Source: Prevotella sp. | GTDB lineage: Bacteria; Bacteroidota; Bacteroidia; Bacteroidales; Bacteroidaceae | Reading direction: 5' to 3' | Length of the DNA: 37,926 nt | NCBI GenBank assembly: GCA_017471245.1 | Contig: JAFUVB010000015.1 | Span: 1-37,926, forward strand | Shown: piece by piece, positions 1-7,712 of the stretch | Numbering within the stretch: the stretch's first letter is position 1 | Layout: every line of letters starts with the position of its first letter | Notes under the pieces: generated by a model | The model's database searches: none | What the model was told of the DNA's origin: nothing | The model's input: the letters and a program-made list of their open reading frames with translations, nothing else | Made by a program: the position numbers and the translations under genes

Positions 1-49
1 AATTCTTAATTCTTAATTCTTAATTCCTGATTCTTAACTCTTAACTCCT
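1..49. repeat. 7-bp tandem repeat array (AATTCTT-like)
   Basis: Seven contiguous 7-bp units are visible: AATTCTT three times, then AATTCCT, GATTCTT, AACTCTT and AACTCCT. The array may continue to the left of the window. It lies downstream of the FAD/Fe-S dehydrogenase gene, which ends at 236. It has no spacers and no coding potential. A second 7-bp-period array with a different unit occurs at 35903-35972, so short heptamer arrays recur in this genome. Confidence 0.85.
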
Positions 50-56
50 AAAAGAA

Positions 57-164
57 TTACGCAGCAGGTAACGCAGCGGGTAACGCATCTGATGACAGAT
101 AAAGAGTTTTAAACAACTGAAAACAAGCACTTTATGCGCAGATGCACATAAAATGCTTGTTTCA
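57..164. repeat. Partial copy of dispersed repeat: 12-bp units plus hairpin
   Basis: Three 12-bp units (GCAGCAGGTAAC 61-72, GCAGCGGGTAAC 73-84, GCATCTGATGAC 85-96) are followed by GCGCAGATGCACATAAA at 136-152. Order and orientation match the right half of the composite element at 12597-12911: 12-bp units, then GCGCAGGTGCACATAAA. The end motif lies inside an imperfect hairpin whose arms are 121-136 and 147-162 (one mismatch, 10-nt loop). On the minus strand the hairpin is 3' of the dehydrogenase gene and could help end its transcript, but no strong T-run follows it. Confidence 0.65.
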
Positions 165-235
165 ATAGGAGGAGCAATCAGTTTTCTTTACTCAAAACCT
201 CCCATAAAGACGTGCTTGGGCAAGCTTGCACCACC

Positions 236-3200
236 CTACTCTTTCTTCGTGGTGCACTCATTCACCAAGTAAACGATGCTCATGTACGGAATACCAGTAT
301 TCGTCTGTAGTCCGATTTCGCATGTCCTACTGTTGGAATAGCCTATTTCGATGTGATTCTCCTCGATTTGCGGACGCAGTTTGCGCAATGCATACTTGTT
401 CATCTCGGGATATGTGAAGCCGCGATCGCCTGCAAAGCCGCAGCAACCTATGCCCTCGGGCAGGAACACGTTGTTGGAACAGAGTTTTGCAAGCTCTATC
501 AGATGATTGGCAACACCCATTTCCTTCGTTGAACACGTGATATGCAAGGCAACATGGCGGTCAATGGGATGGAAATCGAGGCGATCCTTCAAGTAAACCA
601 TGATAAATTCAGCCGGCTCATAGAGCTTCATGCGCTTGATGACTTTCTTCATGCGATGCAAACAAGGACTCTGGTCGCACAAAACGGGATATCTGCCCTG
701 CTCGCTTGCCTCCCAAAGCGCCTCTTCAAGTTCGGCACTCTTGCGGTCGGCTATGTCGAGCATACCCTTGCTCTCCCATATCTGGCCGCAGCACATCTTG
801 TCCATGCCCTTGGGGAATATCACTTCGTAGCCTGCTTTGTTGAGCAACTGGCACGTATCGTCAACCAATGAGTTCTTCACAGGTGCTCCCTTTGCCAGTC
901 CCATGGTCTGATTGATGCAACTTGGGAAATAAACCACCTTCAAATCCTCATTGTCTGCCTTCCCGACATGCGATCCCGGCTTCGGCTGACTCTTCTTTTT
1001 CGGCATGGCAGTGGTCCATAGCGGCAGTCCCATCTTGTTCATACCGTTGCAAATGCCGGTCATCAGGGAAGAACCCAATACGGTGTGACCGAGATTTGCC
1101 ACATCGAGCACGATGCGAAGTCCCGACTTGATGCCCGCCATGTGGTTTGCTGCATACTCGCCCACCTTATATCCAGTCTTGTTGTTGTTCATATCCAACT
1201 GGCGAATCAGGTGAGTCAGCTCGCCGGTATTGATCTTCATCGGGCAGGATGTAGAGCAGAGGCCGTCGGTGGCGCAGGTCTGATCACCGTAATACTTATA
1301 TTGGCGCTTCAGTGTTGCCACCCGCTCCGGGTTCTGACCGGTGCTCTCCAGTTCACGTATCTCACGCTGAACGGCGATGCGCATGCGCGATGAGAGTGTC
1401 AGTCCGCACGACATGCAGTTCACTTCGCAGAATCCGCACTCGATACACTTATTGGCTCGCTTCACTGCCTCTATCGTTTCCTTGGCTGTGGAAACGCCAT
1501 CCTTCAAATAATGTCCGCCATCAGGCACCTTGTCGAAGTCGAAATCCAGTACGGGCAGCGGTTTCAGGCATTTGATGAAGCACTCGGGATCGTCGTTGAA
1601 GATCACACCCTGGTTGAGCAATCCGTCGGGATCGAAGATTGTCTTCAGCTCTTTCATCACCTCGTATGCCTTGTCGCGCCATTCATACTTCACGAAAGGT
1701 GCCATGTTTCGGCCTGTTCCGTGCTCTGCTTTCAGTGATCCGTCATACTCTTCCACCACGAGGCGAGCCACGTCGCGCATCATTTCTTCATAGCGCTTCA
1801 CCTCGCTCTCGCTCTTGAAACTCTGATTCAGGATGAAGTGATAGTTGCCTTCGAAGGCATGACCATAGATGCAAGCGTCAGAATAGCCGTGGTCGGCAAT
1901 GAGTTTCTGCAGTTTGACGGTTGCTTCGGGCAGGTCTTCAATGTGGAAAGCGACATCCTCAATCAAACAAGATGTGCCTACGGGCCGCGTACCGCCCACC
2001 GACGGGAAGATACCCGAGCGTATTGCCCAATATTTGCCATAAACAGCAGGATCCTCGGTAAACTCTGCGGGAATATAGAGGCTGAACTGAGCGAGGCACT
2101 CCTTGATTTTCTCGATTTTCTCCAACAGCTGTTCGTGCGTGATACCCTTCGTCTCGGTCAGGATAGCTGTCAGATTGTGATAGTCGCCCGGCTCAACGCC
2201 TGGAATCTTTCCCGCATCCACATCCTTTTTATATTGCAGGTAGACCGGATCATCCACAGAATTGAGCGACATATAGTCGAGCATTTCTGCACTCTTCACC
2301 ATCAGGTTCTCCGCGCTCATCTTGAGATCTTCATCGCCCGACTTCAGTTTCTTCATCGCTACAACAGCCTCACAGCTCTCTTTCATGGTGAGGAAGTAGA
2401 CCATTGCCGATGCTTTGTACTTATAGTCGTGCAGCGTCTTCATGGTTACTTCTGAAAGGAATGCCAGCGTTCCCTCAGAACCCACCATACAGTGTGCCAT
2501 GATGTCAAACGGATCATCGTAGGCGAGCAGCGGGCGGATGTTCAGACCTGTCACGTTCTTGATGCTGTATTTCAGTCGGATACGGTCGGCAAGCTCTTGG
2601 TCACCACGCACACGGTCGCGCAAATCCTCAATTTTCTTGATGATGTCAGGGTGAGACTTGCGGAATGCCTCCTTGCTCTTTTCGTCGCCGGTGTCAACAA
2701 TCGTGCCGTCGGTGAGTATGATTCGCGCACTCACCATCATGCGGTCGCTGTTGGCATGCACACCGCAATTCATGCCGGAAGCATTGTTGCACACAATTCC
2801 TCCAACCATTGCACTGCCGATAGATGCCGGATCGGGCGGGAAAACACGGCCGTAGGGCTTCAATATCTCATTGACACGCGAACCCACGATACCCGGCTGC
2901 AGGCGAATCGTATCCTGGTTCTCGCCTATTTCATACTTCTCCCAGTGCTTGCCGGCAACTATCAGCACGGAATCGCTCACACTCTGACCCGAAAGTGATG
3001 TTCCAGCGGCACGGAAGGTGAATGGCAGCTTGTATTTATTACACGTCTTGATTATCTTTGAGATCTGTTCCTCGCCGTCGCTTCTGATTACCACTTTTGG
3101 AATCTGGCGGTAGAAACTGGCATCTGTACCCCATCCCAACGTCCTTAGTTCATCCGTGTAAATGCGGTCGGCGGCAACAAACTGCCTGATTTCGCCCAGA

Positions 3201-3256
3201 AACTCAGCATAAACCTGCTGGTTTCCGGCATGCGTTGATTTCGTTGATGCTGTCAT
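236..3256 (-). CDS. FAD-binding and Fe-S oxidoreductase (D-2-hydroxyacid/D-lactate dehydrogenase type)
   Basis: This 1006-residue protein has the layout of the YdiJ/Dld-II group. An FAD-binding type 4 domain comes first (about 45-270, with AAGTSLSGQS at 83-92 and PDPASIGSAMVGG at 141-153). The FAD-oxidase C-terminal domain follows (about 280-555, with EHGTG at 511-515). A ferredoxin-like double cluster has Cys604/607/610/614 and Cys661/667/671. Two CCG-type heterodisulfide-reductase-like segments close the protein (CCG 822-824 and 938-940). Such enzymes oxidise a D-2-hydroxyacid and pass electrons through Fe-S centres to a membrane or soluble acceptor. The exact substrate (D-lactate, D-2-hydroxyglutarate or another) cannot be read from the sequence. 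There is no signal peptide, so it is cytoplasmic. It is a single gene divergent from the RNA methyltransferase. A minus-strand -7 box (TAATTTTG) lies at 3314-3307, without a clear -33 element. Confidence 0.9.
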   Translation of the reverse strand: MTASTKSTHAGNQQVYAEFLGEIRQFVAADRIYTDELRTLGWGTDASFYRQIPKVVIRSDGEEQISKIIKTCNKYKLPFTFRAAGTSLSGQSVSDSVLIVAGKHWEKYEIGENQDTIRLQPGIVGSRVNEILKPYGRVFPPDPASIGSAMVGGIVCNNASGMNCGVHANSDRMMVSARIILTDGTIVDTGDEKSKEAFRKSHPDIIKKIEDLRDRVRGDQELADRIRLKYSIKNVTGLNIRPLLAYDDPFDIMAHCMVGSEGTLAFLSEVTMKTLHDYKYKASAMVYFLTMKESCEAVVAMKKLKSGDEDLKMSAENLMVKSAEMLDYMSLNSVDDPVYLQYKKDVDAGKIPGVEPGDYHNLTAILTETKGITHEQLLEKIEKIKECLAQFSLYIPAEFTEDPAVYGKYWAIRSGIFPSVGGTRPVGTSCLIEDVAFHIEDLPEATVKLQKLIADHGYSDACIYGHAFEGNYHFILNQSFKSESEVKRYEEMMRDVARLVVEEYDGSLKAEHGTGRNMAPFVKYEWRDKAYEVMKELKTIFDPDGLLNQGVIFNDDPECFIKCLKPLPVLDFDFDKVPDGGHYLKDGVSTAKETIEAVKRANKCIECGFCEVNCMSCGLTLSSRMRIAVQREIRELESTGQNPERVATLKRQYKYYGDQTCATDGLCSTSCPMKINTGELTHLIRQLDMNNNKTGYKVGEYAANHMAGIKSGLRIVLDVANLGHTVLGSSLMTGICNGMNKMGLPLWTTAMPKKKSQPKPGSHVGKADNEDLKVVYFPSCINQTMGLAKGAPVKNSLVDDTCQLLNKAGYEVIFPKGMDKMCCGQIWESKGMLDIADRKSAELEEALWEASEQGRYPVLCDQSPCLHRMKKVIKRMKLYEPAEFIMVYLKDRLDFHPIDRHVALHITCSTKEMGVANHLIELAKLCSNNVFLPEGIGCCGFAGDRGFTYPEMNKYALRKLRPQIEENHIEIGYSNSRTCEIGLQTNTGIPYMSIVYLVNECTTKKE

Positions 3257-3306
3257 TGTAGTGAATAGATTATTAGTGTATTGTTAATAAGTTGTTTTCT
3301 TCTTCG

Positions 3307-3314
3307 CAAAATTA
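3307..3314 (-). promoter_or_regulatory. -7 box of the FAD/Fe-S dehydrogenase promoter
   Basis: Read on the minus strand this is TAATTTTG, an exact TAnnTTTG match to the Bacteroidetes -7 element, about 50 bp before the dehydrogenase start codon. No TTTG lies 19-21 bp upstream of it (CACC on the plus strand at 3336-3339), so only the -7 half is convincing. Confidence 0.45.
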
Positions 3315-3407
3315 ATAAAAATATTTGTATTTGTTCACCGTTTTGCAAGTTTTTTTCATGAAAAAACAGAAATATGCTCTTTTTTCGGTGCATCATCCCG
3401 CAAGATG

Positions 3408-3439
3408 ATTGCAGGTTAGAAGGATTTTGAGTATATTTG
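3408..3439 (+). promoter_or_regulatory. Promoter of the TrmH-family methyltransferase gene
   Basis: TATATTTG at 3432-3439 matches the Bacteroidetes -7 consensus TAnnTTTG. It is preceded after 20 bp by ATTG (3408-3411), one base off the TTTG -33 element. The predicted transcript starts near 3446, leaving a short leader before the ATG at 3471. Confidence 0.55.
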
Positions 3440-3470
3440 CAGGAAAAACGAGAATTACACTTTTTATCCT

Positions 3471-4304
3471 ATGCCGATAATCAGAATTTCCTCACTTTCG
3501 CATCCGGGAGTAGATGTTTTCAGCTCGCTTACCGAGCAGCAACTAAGAAACAAGGTGGAGCCTTCCAAGGGTTTGTTCATTGCCGAGAGCCCCAAGGTGA
3601 TCAGCGTGGCACTCAATGCCGGCTATATACCCACAGCACTGCTCTGCGAAGAGAAACATATCGAAGGCGATGCCAAGGAAATCATCAGCCGCTGCGAGCG
3701 TATGGCAGCACATGGCGGCATTTCGGGCGAGCCGTTCCCGGTGTTCACCGGATCGCGGGAGCTGCTTACCGAACTGACCGGATACAGTCTGACGAGAGGT
3801 GTGCTGTGTGCCATGCGCCGCCCCGAGATGAAAAGTGTTGCTGAAATATGCGAGGGAGCAAGGCGCATAGTGGTAATCCACGGTGTGGTTGATACCACGA
3901 ACATTGGTGCCATCTTCCGTTCTGCCGCGGCATTGGGCATTGATGCCGTATTGATAACGCGAGATTCATGCGACCCATATAACCGCCGGGCGGTGAGAGT
4001 GTCGATGGGATCGGTGTTTCTTGTGCCTTGGACTTGGATAGATGCGCCTGTCCACTCGTTGCATGAGTACGGTTTCCGCACGGCGGCGATGGCACTGAGC
4101 AACAATTCTATATCTATCGACGATGAAAAGCTGAAATCTGAGGAGCGGCTCGCCATCGTGATGGGAACCGAAGGCGACGGTCTGCCGCAGGAAACCATCG
4201 ATGATGCCGACTATGTGGTGAGAATCCCCATGTCTCACCATGTGGATTCGCTGAACGTGGCAGCAGCCGCGGCCGTTGCTTTTTGGGAATTGCGGGCGCT
4301 GTAA
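3471..4304 (+). CDS. TrmH/SpoU-family RNA 2'-O-methyltransferase
   Basis: This 277-residue protein has the knotted SpoU fold at about 130-275. Motif 1 is NIGAIFRSA at 144-152, with the invariant Asn and Arg. Motif 2 is GTEGDGL at 232-238. Motif 3 is DSLNVAAAAAV at 259-269. Family members use S-adenosylmethionine to methylate a ribose 2'-OH in tRNA or rRNA. The N-terminal 110 residues resemble the substrate-binding extension of the RlmB/TsnR type, so 23S rRNA is a plausible target, but the nucleotide cannot be assigned. It is a single gene convergent with tilS, with only 32 bp between the two stop codons and no strong terminator there. Confidence 0.9.
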   Translation: MPIIRISSLSHPGVDVFSSLTEQQLRNKVEPSKGLFIAESPKVISVALNAGYIPTALLCEEKHIEGDAKEIISRCERMAAHGGISGEPFPVFTGSRELLTELTGYSLTRGVLCAMRRPEMKSVAEICEGARRIVVIHGVVDTTNIGAIFRSAAALGIDAVLITRDSCDPYNRRAVRVSMGSVFLVPWTWIDAPVHSLHEYGFRTAAMALSNNSISIDDEKLKSEERLAIVMGTEGDGLPQETIDDADYVVRIPMSHHVDSLNVAAAAAVAFWELRAL

Positions 4305-4336
4305 AAAGCCTCGTTGCAGCCGCTAAGATTCAGGAA

Positions 4337-5797
4337 TCAGCTAATCACTGTGATACGCACCATGCTGGATGTGTTTTCGGTGATGCGGAAACGATGATCC
4401 GTGCGCCTCCCAACCACCCAGAGAATGCGGTCGGAAGCATCTGTCACCACTAATTGCCGCCGCTTTTCAAACAGCGATAGTTTGCAGTCGGTGAGAAAAT
4501 CGCTCAGCAGTTTCGGCGGCTTGGCATCATTTTGCTGAGCATTAAGGCCTACTGACGTTGTTTTATGGTCATATTGAGTTGCGTTTAGACCGAAAGGATG
4601 AAAGCGGTCGCCCGTTTTTGGCGTTCTCACAGTTAATGGAAACTTGATGTTTGCAGCATCGAGCGTAGCTATGTACTTACTTCTCGACACTTCAATTGCC
4701 TCTTTTCCCTCCACTTTCTCAATCCTGATTCTCTTCACATCGTAGTGGTCGACCACGTATAGTCCCGTTTCAGGGATGCGAAGCGAAAAACGATCTTCTG
4801 ACAAGGGTTCCACCAGAATGCAGTCTCTGTCGATCAGCAACTGATGAGTATGCGAAGAAAACGTTCTGCCTACAGATTCCGCGCTGCCACTGATGAGTTG
4901 ATGAACGGTCTCCACCTGCTCGGCGACGAAGGAAAACTTGCTTAAAACTGCATGTAAAGTATATTCCGGAGAGGGCTGCTGCATCAGACTTTGGATGTTG
5001 ATCTTGGCTCTCGTGTCATCAGTTCTGTCAACGCAGGCATCAACAGAGCGGTTGAGCGCATCGTCGAACACCTTCACGGCTTCAGAAAGATGGCAGGATG
5101 TCTTGAAAATGCTATCATTCACCGAAGGATTGATCTCTCGCAGCAACGGCAAAACCTCCAAACGGATTTTGTTACGTACTGCATTTGTTTCAAGATTCGT
5201 GCTGTCGGTAACGAATGGCTGGTGTCTTTCGTTCAAGAAACCTGTTATTTCCTGCTTTGTAACGCAAAGCAAGGGGCGAATAACAGGGCATTCGATCCCC
5301 CCAACCGTAATAGTTCTTCGCGGTTCTATACCTGTCAGCCCATGGATTCCAGTTCCCCGAACCATATTCATGATGACTGTCTCCACCACATCGTCCTGAT
5401 GGTGGGCAACGCAAACACCTCCCGCGTTCAGATCGCTGTTCAGCTGACAGAAGAAACGGTAGCGCAATTCCCTCGCTGCCATCTCTATGCTCACTCCATG
5501 GGCATGTGCATAGTCTTCGGTTTCGAAATGCATGCGATGGAGTTCCACGTTCATCTCACGGCAAAGCTGCACGCAGAATTGTTCATCTCGCTCTGATTCT
5601 TCTCCACGCAGATGGAAATTACAATGTACAGCTTCAACAGAATAGCCCAATTCCTTCAAAACGAGCAACATACAAACGCTGTCAGCACCACCGGAAAGTG
5701 CCACTAAATATCGGTTTTCTGGTTGCAACAGATTTCGGTTTCTGATGAAATCGGCTACGCGGGATGTGACCATACTGCTCATTCTTTCGATCGGCAT
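4337..5797 (-). CDS. tilS: tRNA(Ile)-lysidine synthetase
   Basis: TilS converts cytidine 34 of the CAU-anticodon isoleucine tRNA to lysidine, using ATP and lysine, so that the tRNA reads AUA. The 486-residue protein shows the N-type ATP-pyrophosphatase P-loop SGGADS at 35-40. It also has the family motifs AHHQDDVVET at 131-140 and RNKIR at 208-212, followed by the substrate-binding middle and C-terminal domains expected for the long form. It begins 6 bp after the stop of the RlmI-like gene, so the two are probably co-transcribed. Methionines at residues 6 and 9 are alternative starts. The gene is essential in bacteria that read AUA this way. Confidence 0.95.
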   Translation of the reverse strand: MPIERMSSMVTSRVADFIRNRNLLQPENRYLVALSGGADSVCMLLVLKELGYSVEAVHCNFHLRGEESERDEQFCVQLCREMNVELHRMHFETEDYAHAHGVSIEMAARELRYRFFCQLNSDLNAGGVCVAHHQDDVVETVIMNMVRGTGIHGLTGIEPRRTITVGGIECPVIRPLLCVTKQEITGFLNERHQPFVTDSTNLETNAVRNKIRLEVLPLLREINPSVNDSIFKTSCHLSEAVKVFDDALNRSVDACVDRTDDTRAKINIQSLMQQPSPEYTLHAVLSKFSFVAEQVETVHQLISGSAESVGRTFSSHTHQLLIDRDCILVEPLSEDRFSLRIPETGLYVVDHYDVKRIRIEKVEGKEAIEVSRSKYIATLDAANIKFPLTVRTPKTGDRFHPFGLNATQYDHKTTSVGLNAQQNDAKPPKLLSDFLTDCKLSLFEKRRQLVVTDASDRILWVVGRRTDHRFRITENTSSMVRITVIS

Positions 5798-5803
5798 GAA
5801 GGA

Positions 5804-6988
5804 TTATTCTACATATAGCACGAGCCCCTTGAGATATTCGCCCTCCGGATGATAAATATTAATCGGGTGATCGGCGGGCTGGTGAAGCTGATGAAGTATG
5901 CGTACGTTGCGACCACTGATGGCAGCTGCCGTGAAAACGGCATTTCTGAAATGATCTTTCGTCACCACCTGCGAGCAACTGAATGTAAACAAGATTCCAC
6001 CAGGCTTGATTCGTTCAAAGGCTTTTACATTCAGACGGGTGTAACCTTTCAAAGCATTGTGCAAGGCGGCACGATGCTTGGCGAAGGCAGGCGGATCTAA
6101 GATGATCAAATCATATTTACCGTCGGCTGAATCGAGGAATTTGAAGGCATCATCACAGAAGGATTCGTGTCGCTGATCACCGGGAAAATTCATCTCCACA
6201 TTAGCATTGGTAAGCTCGATTGCCTTGGCACTGCTGTCAACAGAGTGAACCAACTTCGCACCACCTCTCATGGCATAGAACGAAAAGCCCCCAGTATAAC
6301 AGAACATATTCAGCACACTCCTGCCGTTTGCGTATCTCTCCAACAGCGCGCGGTTCTCGCGCTGGTCAACAAAGAAGCCTGTCTTCTGTCCTTTAAGCCA
6401 GTCAACATGAAACTGCAATCCGTTTTCAACAGCCACATTGTCAGTGCTTTCGCCAAAGATAAAGCCATTCTCCTGACTGAGATCGGCCTTGAATGGAAGC
6501 GTGGTTTCGCTTTTGTAGTACACATTCTCGATTCTTTGCCCCATCACCTTGAGCAAAGCTTGGGCAACAGCCATCCGGCAGACATGCATACCCACGCTAT
6601 GCGCCTGCAAGACTGCAGTCTTTCCATAGCAGTCGATGACCAAACCGGGCAGCGAATCGCCTTCGCCATGAACAAGTCTGTACGTGTTGTTCGTAGGATT
6701 GTCGGCCACTCCGATGCAGATGCGCATGTCGAGCGCCTTCTTCAGACGGTCATACCAGAAATCATCATTGATTTCGATATCATCGAATGAGAGCACCCTC
6801 ACGGCAATGCTGCCAATCTGATAGTGACCTAAGGCAACAAATTCGCCGCCATTGTTCACTACTCTCACGATTTCTCCTTCTTCGATACCATCGTCGGCAT
6901 GCTGTATGGCACCGGAAAACACCCAAGGATGAAAACGTTTCAGGCTCTCATCCTTCCCTTTCTTCAGGTATATTGTCTTGTAATTCAT
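5804..6988 (-). CDS. rlmI: Class I SAM-dependent 23S rRNA (cytosine-C5) methyltransferase, RlmI type
   Basis: This 394-residue protein has an N-terminal PUA domain (about 1-75, with HPWVFSGAI at 20-28) and a Rossmann methyltransferase domain. Visible motifs are QKTGFFVDQRENR (201-213), the SAM-binding NMFCYTGGFS (227-236), motif IV LDPPAF (297-302) and motif VI FSCSQ (336-340), whose Cys would be the catalytic nucleophile. E. coli RlmI methylates C1962 of 23S rRNA; the same role here is inferred from the architecture. Its first 41 bp overlap the end of the upstream exonuclease gene in another frame, and tilS follows after 6 bp. The three genes therefore look like one RNA-maturation operon. 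Confidence 0.9.
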   Translation of the reverse strand: MNYKTIYLKKGKDESLKRFHPWVFSGAIQHADDGIEEGEIVRVVNNGGEFVALGHYQIGSIAVRVLSFDDIEINDDFWYDRLKKALDMRICIGVADNPTNNTYRLVHGEGDSLPGLVIDCYGKTAVLQAHSVGMHVCRMAVAQALLKVMGQRIENVYYKSETTLPFKADLSQENGFIFGESTDNVAVENGLQFHVDWLKGQKTGFFVDQRENRALLERYANGRSVLNMFCYTGGFSFYAMRGGAKLVHSVDSSAKAIELTNANVEMNFPGDQRHESFCDDAFKFLDSADGKYDLIILDPPAFAKHRAALHNALKGYTRLNVKAFERIKPGGILFTFSCSQVVTKDHFRNAVFTAAAISGRNVRILHQLHQPADHPINIYHPEGEYLKGLVLYVE

Positions 6989-7604
6989 CTTTTACAATTT
7001 CAAGTTCAAAGTCTTTCGTCTTCAAAAGGCGCGTTATCTCGTCATATATCTTGAGGCACGCCCAGGCATCAGTTGCCGCATAGAGTTTCTGTTTGTCGGT
7101 CAACACACGGTTTTCCCAATTGCTGAGCTGTTGCCTTTTAATGATTCGTTCATGAAAAAAGTTGGCATACAGTTTCTGCAAACTCTTGTCCTCTATACCA
7201 AGCTCGCCAATAAGGTCTTGGATATCAATGAAATATCCGGGTGTAAACTTACATCTTTTTTGAAGCCCGAGTATATCATCATGCCATGAAATGCCGATTT
7301 TCGGCACGGAAGTGTCTTCCAGCAATCGCATAATGTCGGGCGTGATCCCTGTAAGATTCAGTCGGAAAAGGAAACAGATGTTATATGTTGAAACCTGAAG
7401 CAATGAAACGCGGTGGGTTTTCCCCTTCTCAAACGAAGGTCGAGTCTCTGTATCCACTCCCAGAATGCCTTGCGACAACAGGTAATCCACGGCCTTCTTG
7501 GTCTCCCCCTTTGTTATAATCACAATGATTCTGCCTTGGAACTGGGCAATGGGCAATTGGTCGATTCGCTTCTTGTCAAACTTGCTATAGAGTACTTTTT
7601 TCAT
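6948..7604 (-). CDS. RNase D-like DEDD 3'-5' exonuclease domain protein
   Basis: With the start at 7604 the protein is 218 residues (MKKVLYSKF...). An upstream in-frame ATG at 7628 would add eight residues that overlap the promoter -7 box, so the shorter form is chosen. The DEDD motifs are visible: Asp51-Thr-Glu53 (Exo I), the WHDD segment at 107-110 (Exo II), and Tyr175...Asp179 in YAATDAWA (Exo III). There is no HRDC domain, so this is the compact single-domain form common in Bacteroidetes. The expected activity is metal-dependent 3' trimming of RNA or DNA. It heads the probable operon with the RlmI-like gene and tilS, and is divergent from ftsK. Confidence 0.85.
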   Translation of the reverse strand: MKKVLYSKFDKKRIDQLPIAQFQGRIIVIITKGETKKAVDYLLSQGILGVDTETRPSFEKGKTHRVSLLQVSTYNICFLFRLNLTGITPDIMRLLEDTSVPKIGISWHDDILGLQKRCKFTPGYFIDIQDLIGELGIEDKSLQKLYANFFHERIIKRQQLSNWENRVLTDKQKLYAATDAWACLKIYDEITRLLKTKDFELEIVKDELQDNIPEEREG

Positions 7605-7625
7605 TTTTACATTGTATCTGAGGTG

Positions 7626-7633
7626 CAAAATTA
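7626..7633 (-). promoter_or_regulatory. -7 box of the exonuclease-rlmI-tilS operon
   Basis: The minus strand reads TAATTTTG, an exact TAnnTTTG match 22 bp before the chosen start codon of the exonuclease. No TTTG is seen at the right distance upstream. Transcription from this box would start close to 7619, inside the upper alternative start, which supports the 7604 start. Confidence 0.4.
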
Positions 7634-7676
7634 GAAAAAAAATGCGATTTCATGGCGAATTCTGATAAATTTCAAT

Positions 7677-7684
7677 TACTTTTG
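7677..7684 (+). promoter_or_regulatory. -7 box upstream of ftsK
   Basis: TACTTTTG matches TAnnTTTG and lies 28 bp before the ftsK ATG. The -33 partner is not obvious (TTTC at 7648-7651 is too far away). It faces away from the exonuclease -7 box in the same 108-bp divergent gap. Confidence 0.45.
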
Positions 7685-7712
7685 CACATAAAATCAAACA
7701 AAAAGGCTCAAA

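Noticed and set aside
1838-2455. 205-aa plus-strand frame inside the dehydrogenase gene
   Set aside because: It lies opposite a fully conserved enzyme domain and has no recognisable motif; a shadow of codon bias.
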